This document shows, in pieces, positions 1-6,794 of a stretch of 10,655 nucleotides of DNA. The notes under the pieces are model-generated. The model was given only the letters and a program-made list of their open reading frames with translations, was not told where the DNA came from and did no database searches. The DNA comes from an uncultured Lachnospiraceae bacterium (lineage in GTDB: Bacteria > Bacillota > Clostridia > Lachnospirales > Lachnospiraceae): NCBI GenBank assembly GCA_902797705.1, contig CADBTX010000043.1:1-10655 (forward strand). Reading direction: 5' to 3'. How positions within the stretch are numbered: the stretch's first letter is position 1; every line of letters begins with the position of its first letter. The position numbers and the translations under genes are program-made.

Positions 1-51
1 CCGGCGGCCCCCAGGCTCCGGACTTTAGCGCCGGCGGCCCCCAGGCTCCGG
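1..51. repeat. Two direct copies of a 21-base GC-rich repeat, 30-base period
   Basis: Bases 1-21 and 31-51 are identical, separated by a 9-base spacer (ACTTTAGCG). Each copy begins and ends with CCGG, so the arms can pair, and an inner GCC/GGC pair adds a short imperfect stem around a CCCA loop. The first copy touches the window edge, so more copies may lie to the left. It sits just upstream of the + strand pilT gene, ending 31 bases before its ATG. Function is unknown. It could be an intergenic palindromic repeat family, the end of an upstream terminator, or a short tandem array. Confidence 0.8.
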
Positions 52-82
52 CACAGTAAAACAGAAAGGACTTTGACAGAAA

Positions 83-1135
83 ATGATTCAGGAGATTTTA
101 AGGGAAGCGGTTGATCAGAAGGTTTCGGATATTTTCCTTGTTCCGGGACGTCCGGTATCTTTTTACAAGAACGGCGTCATCACAAAGGAAGGCTTTGTAA
201 TGCTCTCCCCCGACGAGGTGGAGGAGGATGTCCGCGAGATCTATGAACTGGCCCACAGGGATTATTCCAGGCTCACCGACGGCGGAGATGATGACTTCTC
301 ACTGTCTGTGGCAGGACTTTCCCGTTTCAGGGTCAGCGCTTACAAGCAGAGAGGCACCGCATCGGCGGTTCTTCGTGTGATCTCATTCACTCTTCCGAAT
401 CCCAAGGATTTCAGCATTCCGGAAAATATTGTAAATCTCGGAAACCAGCCAAACGGAATGGTTCTGGTGACAGGCCCTGCCGGAAGCGGTAAATCTTCCA
501 CCCTTGCCTGCATCATCGATCATATAAACAAGACCCGGGAATCACACGTTATCACCCTGGAAGACCCCATAGAGTACCTCCACAGGCACGATCAGAGTAT
601 TGTGAGCCAGAGAGAGATCGGCGTTGATACCAAGAGCTACGTGGCCGGCCTCAGAGCGGCCCTCCGTCAGTGTCCTCACGTTATCCTTCTCGGTGAGATG
701 CGTGATTTTGAGACTATTTCCGTAGCCATGACCGCAGCAGAGACAGGACATCTCCTGCTCTCCACCCTGCACACCATGGGCGCTTCCAATACCATAAACC
801 GTATCATAGACGTTTTCCCTGCGAACCAGCAGAGACAGATAACGGTACAGCTTTCCAGCGTTCTCCACGCCGTGGTTTCCCAGCAGCTGCTGCCTACCAT
901 AAGCGGAGGCGTTGTACCGGCCTTTGAGATAATGACCATGACTCCCGCCATAAGAAACATGATAAGGGATGGAAAGGTTCACCAGATCGACGGTGTTATC
1001 TACTCAAGCCCGGATGAGAGTATGGTCTCCATGGACGAGAGCATCAGCAAGCTCCTGAATGACGGCATCATCACAAGAGAGACCGCCGAAAGATATGCAG
1101 TACATCCTGAACGTTTAAGAGAAAGAAAAGCCTGA
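83..1135 (+). CDS. pilT: Type IV pilus retraction ATPase PilT (catalytic paralog)
   Basis: This 350-residue protein is a PilT-family secretion ATPase, a cytoplasmic hexameric motor that disassembles type IV pilus fibres and drives retraction or twitching. Length is normal for PilT. An N-terminal PAS-like domain (about 1-100) is followed by the RecA-like core. Walker A is GPAGSGKSS (131-139, K137), the Asp box is LEDPIEY (159-165), the Walker B glutamate is E205 in GEMRD (204-208), and the His box has H223 and H230 (STLHT). The PilT-specific AIRNLIRE motif appears as AIRNMIR (289-295), which argues for PilT rather than the assembly ATPase PilB. The usual RQDPDV segment reads RQCPHV (195-200), so two normally acidic positions are changed. 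AAAGGA lies 12 bases before the ATG. It is the only + strand gene here, and no pilB, pilC or pilin is in view. Its promoter must lie in or left of the repeats. Confidence 0.9.
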   Translation: MIQEILREAVDQKVSDIFLVPGRPVSFYKNGVITKEGFVMLSPDEVEEDVREIYELAHRDYSRLTDGGDDDFSLSVAGLSRFRVSAYKQRGTASAVLRVISFTLPNPKDFSIPENIVNLGNQPNGMVLVTGPAGSGKSSTLACIIDHINKTRESHVITLEDPIEYLHRHDQSIVSQREIGVDTKSYVAGLRAALRQCPHVILLGEMRDFETISVAMTAAETGHLLLSTLHTMGASNTINRIIDVFPANQQRQITVQLSSVLHAVVSQQLLPTISGGVVPAFEIMTMTPAIRNMIRDGKVHQIDGVIYSSPDESMVSMDESISKLLNDGIITRETAERYAVHPERLRERKA

Positions 1136-1151
1136 TCCATACGGCATCAGG
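1121..1151 (-). terminator. Probable intrinsic terminator between the convergent pilT genes
   Basis: CCTGAT (1131-1136) and ATCAGG (1146-1151) form a perfect 6-bp stem. Two more pairs (CC/GG) can form inside it, with one bulged G and a four-base loop. On the - strand the stem is followed by CTTTTCTTTCTCTT, a good U-rich tail. On the + strand no T-run follows. It is therefore best read as the end of the - strand operon. The stop codons of both pilT genes fall inside the stem. Confidence 0.5.
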
Positions 1152-2202
1152 AAGTAAGCCTTTCCGCCATGACTTCACGGTCCGAAGAGAATTGCACCGC
1201 ATCTTCGGGACTTATGACACCTTCCTTACACAGTCTGTAAATGGAGTTGTCCATGGTGGAGAGGCCTTTTTCATTATCGGCCTCCATATATCCCTTTATT
1301 TCCCCGATCCTGTTCTCCCTGATCATTTCCCTCAAGGCATTATCCATGAGAAGCACCTCAAAAACCGGCACCATATCTCCCTGCACCGATCTGATGAGCT
1401 GCCTTGAAAGAACGGCGATCAGCACATTTGAAAGACGGTTTAGCGCCTGCCTTCTCTTGGATTCCGGAAACATGTCGATAAGGCCCGCTATGGTCCGCTC
1501 CGCCCCGGTGGTATACATGGAGGAAAAGACCAGCCTTCCGGTCTCAGCCGCCATGATCGCGGCTTCCGCCCCCTCTTCTCCCTTTACGGTCCCAAGGCCT
1601 ATCACATCGGGATCCTGTCTGAGACAGGAATCCAGTGCCGTTTTATAGTCGGCAGAGTCCACTCCTATCTCCCGCTGATTCACGATGGACTTCTTATTCT
1701 CAAAGATAAATTCTATGGGATTATCGAGAGTAATGATATTACATGCTCTCTCTTCGTTGATCCTGTCTATGAGGGAGGCTGTCACTGTGGATTTCCCGGA
1801 GCCCGAAGGCCCTGTTATCAGTATAAGTCCCCTCTTCTCCTCACAGAGCTTCAAAACATTTTCAGGTATACCGAGTGTGGAAGCCTTAGGGATAACACTG
1901 TCCACAAGCCTTAAGGTGATGGTGATCATTCCCCGCTGCCTGTAGGCATTGACCCTGAACCTTCCCGCATCCGGTATGGACACCGATAGATCGATCTCCT
2001 TCTTCTCCTCAAATATCCCTCTTTGGGCGGGATCCGTAAGAAAACAAAGGACCTCGAGCGTATCGCCCGGGGTCAGCTTATCATGGACGGTGGGCAGGAG
2101 TTCACCGTTTATCCTGAATCTCGGTGCCTCTCCCGCCACAAGATGTATATCGGTGGCCTTTTTTTGAGAGGCCTCTTTTATCAGCTCATTGATATCAAGC
2201 AT
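1147..2202 (-). CDS. Degenerate PilT-like ATPase paralog, probably non-catalytic
   Basis: This 351-residue protein aligns with the neighbouring PilT nearly without gaps. It has an N-terminal PAS-like region and a RecA-like core with an intact Walker A (GPSGSGKST, 131-139, K137), so nucleotide binding is plausible. The other catalytic elements are altered. The Asp box EDPIE is DNPIE (160-164). The Walker B GEMRD is GTVKG (204-208), which removes the catalytic glutamate. The His-box histidines are R223 and Y230. RQDPDV (195-200) is intact, and the AIRNLIRE motif survives as ALREMIR (289-295). The reading frame is open throughout and keeps a GGAG 9 bases before its ATG, so this is not an ordinary pseudogene. 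It is last in the operon, 3 bases after the HD-GYP stop. I infer an inactive subunit or regulator of the PilT hexamer; another possibility is a divergent ATPase with a relocated glutamate. Confidence 0.82.
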   Translation of the reverse strand: MLDINELIKEASQKKATDIHLVAGEAPRFRINGELLPTVHDKLTPGDTLEVLCFLTDPAQRGIFEEKKEIDLSVSIPDAGRFRVNAYRQRGMITITLRLVDSVIPKASTLGIPENVLKLCEEKRGLILITGPSGSGKSTVTASLIDRINEERACNIITLDNPIEFIFENKKSIVNQREIGVDSADYKTALDSCLRQDPDVIGLGTVKGEEGAEAAIMAAETGRLVFSSMYTTGAERTIAGLIDMFPESKRRQALNRLSNVLIAVLSRQLIRSVQGDMVPVFEVLLMDNALREMIRENRIGEIKGYMEADNEKGLSTMDNSIYRLCKEGVISPEDAVQFSSDREVMAERLTS

Positions 2203-2205
2203 CTG

Positions 2206-3366
2206 TCAGTTCTCCAGCGATGCAAGAAGGGAGGGATCGATGGCTTCAGGCTCTGCGCTGTTCTTTTTCATGCCAAACATCGCTTCCATGGCGCCTCTGT
2301 CAACAGAAACCCTGTTATCCATGGTCTTCATCACATCCTTGATGTCCAGATTACCGTATATCAGCTCCTGTCCGAGGTCGATAATGGAATTGTCCGAGAA
2401 GGTGAGGACCACAGGCTTAAGCACGTTTCTCGGGTTCTCGGTGATAACAAGGCCCTTGTCACCGTTTGTAAGCTCCACGGTGCAGCCGGGCACAAGAATG
2501 TTTATGCTGTCGATCAAAGCGTCTGTGACTGTTGCATCATAGGCTTCAGGGTGATCCATCAGATACCGGATCGCCGATATCTCAGAGGTTGGCAGGGCGT
2601 GCTCGTTCATGGCAGTGATGGAGTCAAATTTATCCGCCACCAGCAATATCCTTGCGCCAATGGTCAATTTGGCGTTCTTTTCCACCCTGTCCTTACGGAT
2701 GCTCTCGCTCTGCCTGAAGGCCTGCTGGGCGGTACGCTTCACCGAAGGCGTAGTGCCGAAGGCCCGGTCCAGAAACTGGAAGCCGAGAGCCTCGTACTTA
2801 TATATGACATCCATATCCGCCTCCGTCAGCCCTTCAGACTTTGCCGCGATCTCGGGGGGGATATCCAGTTTCCCTATATCATGCACAAGAGCAGCCGTTA
2901 CCACATCATTCTGCTCATTAAGCTTTATGTTCATCTTGTGGGAAATAAGGGCGCAGAGTATGGCCACATTGAGGCAGTGCTTGTAATGCTTATCCTCCTG
3001 GCTCCTTAAGGACTGGACGAAATTCAGTTTGTGGTCCAGACGTCCGTAACTCTTGATTACCTGGGATACAATGGTAGGTGTAGCCGAAGGCTGACCCTTC
3101 TCCCTTATGTACTTCCACTCATCCTGAATCCTGAAGGTATTTACCATCTGGAACTTTTCGAAGGCTATATCCTCCTCTGTGATGGGAGGCAGGGGTTCCG
3201 CCGGTTCCAGGATATACAGACCTATGATCCCGAAATTATGAACTGATTCTATGCCCTGTCTCGTGAGCTTGGAATCTCTTTCATAAAGAAGGACTCCCTT
3301 CCTGTCATAGATAGGCTTGGCAAGCCTCATACCTTCTTTTAAATCGTCCTGTTTTACAAATAACAT
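2206..3366 (-). CDS. Degenerate HD-GYP domain protein (c-di-GMP signalling family)
   Basis: The 386-residue protein has an N-terminal region (about 1-100) common to clostridial HD-GYP proteins, an HD-GYP core (about 105-285) and a small beta-rich C-terminal part (about 290-345) followed by an acidic tail. HD-GYP enzymes hydrolyse c-di-GMP with a two- or three-metal centre. Here H130, the HD pair H162-D163 (VHDIGKLDIP) and D245 (LLVADKFDS) are present. The HPxxG histidine is Y191 (KYEALG), the HHE motif is QQA (214-216), and no DGSGYP segment exists. Hydrolysis is therefore doubtful, and a binding or scaffold role is more likely. No signal peptide or membrane segment is seen. Its ATG lies 6 bases after the upstream EAL gene; the nearest Shine-Dalgarno (GGGAG, 3381-3385) lies inside that gene, 14 bases before the ATG, which suggests translational coupling. 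Confidence 0.85.
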   Translation of the reverse strand: MLFVKQDDLKEGMRLAKPIYDRKGVLLYERDSKLTRQGIESVHNFGIIGLYILEPAEPLPPITEEDIAFEKFQMVNTFRIQDEWKYIREKGQPSATPTIVSQVIKSYGRLDHKLNFVQSLRSQEDKHYKHCLNVAILCALISHKMNIKLNEQNDVVTAALVHDIGKLDIPPEIAAKSEGLTEADMDVIYKYEALGFQFLDRAFGTTPSVKRTAQQAFRQSESIRKDRVEKNAKLTIGARILLVADKFDSITAMNEHALPTSEISAIRYLMDHPEAYDATVTDALIDSINILVPGCTVELTNGDKGLVITENPRNVLKPVVLTFSDNSIIDLGQELIYGNLDIKDVMKTMDNRVSVDRGAMEAMFGMKKNSAEPEAIDPSLLASLEN

Positions 3367-3372
3367 CTGGTT

Positions 3373-6300
3373 TTATTCTACTCCCTTATTGATCTTCAGA
3401 AGCATTCTCTCGAATTCTTCCATATCCACAGGCTTTGAATAATAATAGCCCTGGGCCACATCACAGTTGATGGCCTTAAGGAAATCCACCTGATCCTTTG
3501 TCTCCACACCCTCAGCCACAACGGTAAGTCCCAGCTGCTTGGACATGGTGACCGAATTCTCTATTATTATCCTTCCTCTCTTCGTGGACATGATCTCGTC
3601 CACAAAGTATCTGTCGATCTTAATAACATCTACGGGAGCTTCCCTCAGCATATTCAGGGAGGAATACCCGGTCCCAAAGTCATCCATCTCTATAACGAAT
3701 CCCTCAGCCTTAAGGGCATTCATGACCTCATAGAGCTTGTCCACATCCTCCGTGAAGAGGGTTTCCGTGATCTCCAGCTCCAGATTCCTGTTGTCGATGC
3801 CATACTCCTTGGTAAGGCTTAGCAGAGTCTGGATGAGATCCGTGCTTCCGATATGATACCTGGAGATATTAACGGAGATCGGCACACAGACGTCATTTTC
3901 CTTGAGGTGGGAAAGGTACCTGGCCGCTGTCCTCCACATATATTCATCCAGCTTTTTAATAAATCCGTTGCTCTCAAAGTAAGGCAGGAACTCACCCGGA
4001 AGTCTCAGTCCCCCTGTGGGATGATCCCAGCGGACCAGCGCCTCCGCGCCGCAGATCTTTTCGGTCTTCAGGTCCATCTTCGGCTGCAGGAACATGACGA
4101 ACTCATCATTGTCAAGGGCTGTCTGCATCTCGCTCTCCATCTGGGAGACCTTTCTCTGCATGAGCCTTATCCTGTCATCATAGATGGCGAAATTGGTGAG
4201 CATGTTACCCTTTATATCCTTCTTTGCAAGCCTCGCTCTGTCGCACATAAGGCGGATAGCCACATCCCTGTTGGTGATCTTGTAGATACCGAAGCAGAGT
4301 ATGGAGCCGCAGAGCTTTGCTTCCTCAAAGTCAAAGAGGGCGTTCAGCTTCCTTATATAGTCCAGAATGTCCTGATCGTTCTTATAGCTGATAAGTATGG
4401 AGAACATATCAGCTTCATATCTTCCTGCAATGCCGTCCTTTGAAAGGCTGTCCCTTATGGCCTGTCCCATGGCCTCAAGACACCTGTTTCCCGTTTCAAC
4501 ACCGAATCTGTCATTGATGATACGGAAATGCTCTATATCCATGGCCACAATGGCGAAACGGGTATCCTTCATCACATGGATCTTCTCTGAAACATTTCTG
4601 TAGAAGGCCTCGGCATTATACAGCTTTGTCATGGAGTCGAAATCAGCCCGGAATTCAAGTTCCGCCTTTATCTCCATCTCACTGTTTACATCCTGGAGGA
4701 TACCTGTGATACGGGTAAGCTGGTTATTTAAGCCGTTCAGAGTCTGTACCGTAACGGTGAACCACCTGGGGATCTTGTGCTTATTTATGATCCTGACGGT
4801 GGTCTTATGGGTATTCGGCTCATTCTTTACGCTGTTAATGAACTCCTCATATCTCTTCTTGTCCTCCTGAGCGATCTTGAAGCTCTCCAGAAGAGACCAG
4901 GCGCTGTCCTGCATATCCGGCTCCAGGTCGAACATATCTTCAAAATTGGAACAGATATAGTACCTCTGCTCAGGGGCGTTGTATTCAAATACATAGATGC
5001 CGGTGAGCTCATTCACATGCTCGTATCTCTCATTGTCCTGGGCAAGCTCATTCAGGAAAACATTATTGTCCAGCATTGCCTTGTATTTATTCTCAATGGC
5101 GGCATTGCGGGCGATGTCATTCTTTATCTCATTGATATCCTTGGCTGTGATAAAGACCAGTTCATCCTCTTCATCTTCCTTCATCGGAAGAAATACCGTA
5201 TTTATGTCGTACCAGTGGAAGGTGCCGTCCTGATTTAAGAGCCTGACCTGCCTGTGTAACTCGGATTCCCCCTTCTTCCTGGACTCCCTGAAGTAACCGG
5301 GATCCGTGACATAGAGAAAATCCTCCCTGTCATCATAGTGGATCACGTGGTCCAGATACTGCTTTCTCAGCTTTTCATAATCAGCCACATAACTGTCCAG
5401 AACATACATGATGTTCTCTTCCCGGACCCTGGTACAGGTATTTCTGGTGAGATTGATCTCCCATATGATATCCGAAGCTCTGTAGATGGCATCATTGAAC
5501 CTCTCCATACTGCTGCGGATACTCTGCATCTCGGCTTTCGCATCCTCATTGACATCAATAAGGACATAGGCCTGCCGCTTATCTCCTGTGGAGATCCGTG
5601 TGATCCTGGTGTGAAGATCAGAGCGGAGATACGGCGAATATACATATCCGTCAGCAGAGGAACGGTCATCTTCAAGAAGGGCTATGGGACAGTCTATACA
5701 GGGCTCTTCCCTGCCCTTTATGACCTCAAAGCAGCGTCCCGAAGTCTCCCCGGTGAACCTTTCCGCCAGAGCCTTATTCATGTAGAGCAGGTTATGATCC
5801 TCGTCAATGGCATAGGCCAGTGACATCATGGGATCCAGAACGCTCTTAATGAGCCTGATATCGCTCAATCCCTCAGACTTATCACCGAGGTCGTTTCTGC
5901 CCCTCATCTCCGTATCGTAGATTACAAGGCCGCCTCTCTCCCTCTTCTTTGCCTCTTCCGCTGCCTCATTGGCCTTTTTCAGCATGCCCTCATAATCGGG
6001 CATAGTCTCATCGGTTGTTATGGCAACGCCGATCAGCACAATGTTTTCGGGATTCTCCACAAAGGAATTGGTCCAGATATTCTTTATGGCACGGTTAAAA
6101 TAGGTGGATTTATCGGCGACTATGCCGGCATCTGTGATCCCCCTCATATGTATCAGGAAGCTGTTTTCCGAAAGCCTGCCGATGATATCGCTGACACGAA
6201 GGGAGCGCTTAAATACCCTGGACACATCCACAACAAGAGTATCTGCTCTTTCCTTCCCCTCTTCATAGAGTATCCTGTCGTAGCCCGGAAGCCGGACAAG

Positions 6301-6759
6301 GATAAGGTTCGGGATCTCTCCCACCGCCCTCTCTTCGTAAGCTGCATTAAGCTTTACGCTGAATTCGCTCTCGGTATCCAGTCCCGTAAGCTCATCAGCC
6401 ACGCTTCTTATCTCAGAGCCCTCCGCCTCATCATTTATATCTACAGGCTTAAATGTGCCGTAGAGAAGCGCAGGTCTGTTATTCTCATCCATTATGGTCT
6501 TCCCGCTGACCTTATACCAGCAGAAAGAACCGTTAAAATCCAGACACCTGAAAAACTCCCTTCTTCCAGGGGAGTCATAGCGCATGGGTCTGAAAAACAT
6601 TATGGCCCTCTTTACATCATCCGGACAAACCTTTCCGGCGATCTCAAGGGTTTCACTGTAATTGGATATTTTTACCTGACATGGAATGAATTTGGTCACA
6701 TTTCTGGAAAAACTCATTACATCAGACTGAATATCATATTCAAAAACAATAGTCTCCAT
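3373..6759 (-). CDS. Multi-PAS, double degenerate GGDEF, intact EAL c-di-GMP phosphodiesterase
   Basis: This is a large cytoplasmic sensor protein of 1128 residues when read from the ATG at 6759. Domains in order are: PAS (about 6-105); GGDEF-like (about 120-285) with DELTGL at 122 but SENSF in place of GGDEF (197-201); PAS with a cysteine cluster (about 305-403; C343, C354, C357); two further PAS-like regions (about 425-540 and 577-690); a second GGDEF-like domain (about 707-862) with EADMF in place of GGDEF (782-786); and EAL (about 870-1120). The EAL site looks complete: E906 in EALVRW, N964, E996 in LELEITET, DDFGTGYSSL (1026-1035), K1047, D1049, EGVET (1083-1087) and Q1103. It is predicted to hydrolyse c-di-GMP to pGpG, with the GGDEF-like domains acting as binding or regulatory modules. 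No membrane segment is visible. An in-frame TTG at 6784-6786 would add 9 residues. I prefer the ATG because the PAS fold begins just after it and a promoter-like site overlaps the extension. Confidence 0.9.
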   Translation of the reverse strand: METIVFEYDIQSDVMSFSRNVTKFIPCQVKISNYSETLEIAGKVCPDDVKRAIMFFRPMRYDSPGRREFFRCLDFNGSFCWYKVSGKTIMDENNRPALLYGTFKPVDINDEAEGSEIRSVADELTGLDTESEFSVKLNAAYEERAVGEIPNLILVRLPGYDRILYEEGKERADTLVVDVSRVFKRSLRVSDIIGRLSENSFLIHMRGITDAGIVADKSTYFNRAIKNIWTNSFVENPENIVLIGVAITTDETMPDYEGMLKKANEAAEEAKKRERGGLVIYDTEMRGRNDLGDKSEGLSDIRLIKSVLDPMMSLAYAIDEDHNLLYMNKALAERFTGETSGRCFEVIKGREEPCIDCPIALLEDDRSSADGYVYSPYLRSDLHTRITRISTGDKRQAYVLIDVNEDAKAEMQSIRSSMERFNDAIYRASDIIWEINLTRNTCTRVREENIMYVLDSYVADYEKLRKQYLDHVIHYDDREDFLYVTDPGYFRESRKKGESELHRQVRLLNQDGTFHWYDINTVFLPMKEDEEDELVFITAKDINEIKNDIARNAAIENKYKAMLDNNVFLNELAQDNERYEHVNELTGIYVFEYNAPEQRYYICSNFEDMFDLEPDMQDSAWSLLESFKIAQEDKKRYEEFINSVKNEPNTHKTTVRIINKHKIPRWFTVTVQTLNGLNNQLTRITGILQDVNSEMEIKAELEFRADFDSMTKLYNAEAFYRNVSEKIHVMKDTRFAIVAMDIEHFRIINDRFGVETGNRCLEAMGQAIRDSLSKDGIAGRYEADMFSILISYKNDQDILDYIRKLNALFDFEEAKLCGSILCFGIYKITNRDVAIRLMCDRARLAKKDIKGNMLTNFAIYDDRIRLMQRKVSQMESEMQTALDNDEFVMFLQPKMDLKTEKICGAEALVRWDHPTGGLRLPGEFLPYFESNGFIKKLDEYMWRTAARYLSHLKENDVCVPISVNISRYHIGSTDLIQTLLSLTKEYGIDNRNLELEITETLFTEDVDKLYEVMNALKAEGFVIEMDDFGTGYSSLNMLREAPVDVIKIDRYFVDEIMSTKRGRIIIENSVTMSKQLGLTVVAEGVETKDQVDFLKAINCDVAQGYYYSKPVDMEEFERMLLKINKGVE

Positions 6760-6794
6760 TGCTTTATTGTACCAATTATTATGCAAAACGTCAA
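6759..6794 (-). promoter_or_regulatory. Sigma-A-like promoter at the hemW / EAL gene junction
   Basis: On the - strand, TTGACG (6789-6794) and TACAAT (6766-6771) are separated by exactly 17 bases. Each hexamer differs from the consensus at one position. The -35 overlaps the hemW stop codon. A start seven bases after the -10 falls at 6759, the A of the EAL gene ATG, giving a leaderless mRNA. No Shine-Dalgarno stands before that ATG, which agrees with this reading. No experimental support is available. Confidence 0.45.

Noticed and set aside
1147..2202. Reading the second PilT as a pseudogene
   Set aside because: The frame is complete with a normal length, ribosome binding site and operon position. 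The losses are confined to catalytic motifs while the fold-determining sequence is kept.
2023..3009. Long open frame on the + strand (328 codons) opposite the HD-GYP and PilT-like genes
   Set aside because: It lies wholly antisense to two well-supported genes with recognisable motifs, has no family resemblance and a biased composition expected of a shadow frame.
3853..5823. Several + strand open frames of about 150-200 codons opposite the EAL gene
   Set aside because: All overlap a continuous 1128-codon gene with clear PAS, GGDEF-like and EAL motifs. None has a recognisable domain or a good ribosome binding site.
6760..6786. TTG start for the EAL protein, adding nine residues
   Set aside because: No Shine-Dalgarno is visible before the TTG, the extension is not part of the PAS fold, and it coincides with the promoter-like spacer and -10. 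It cannot be fully excluded.
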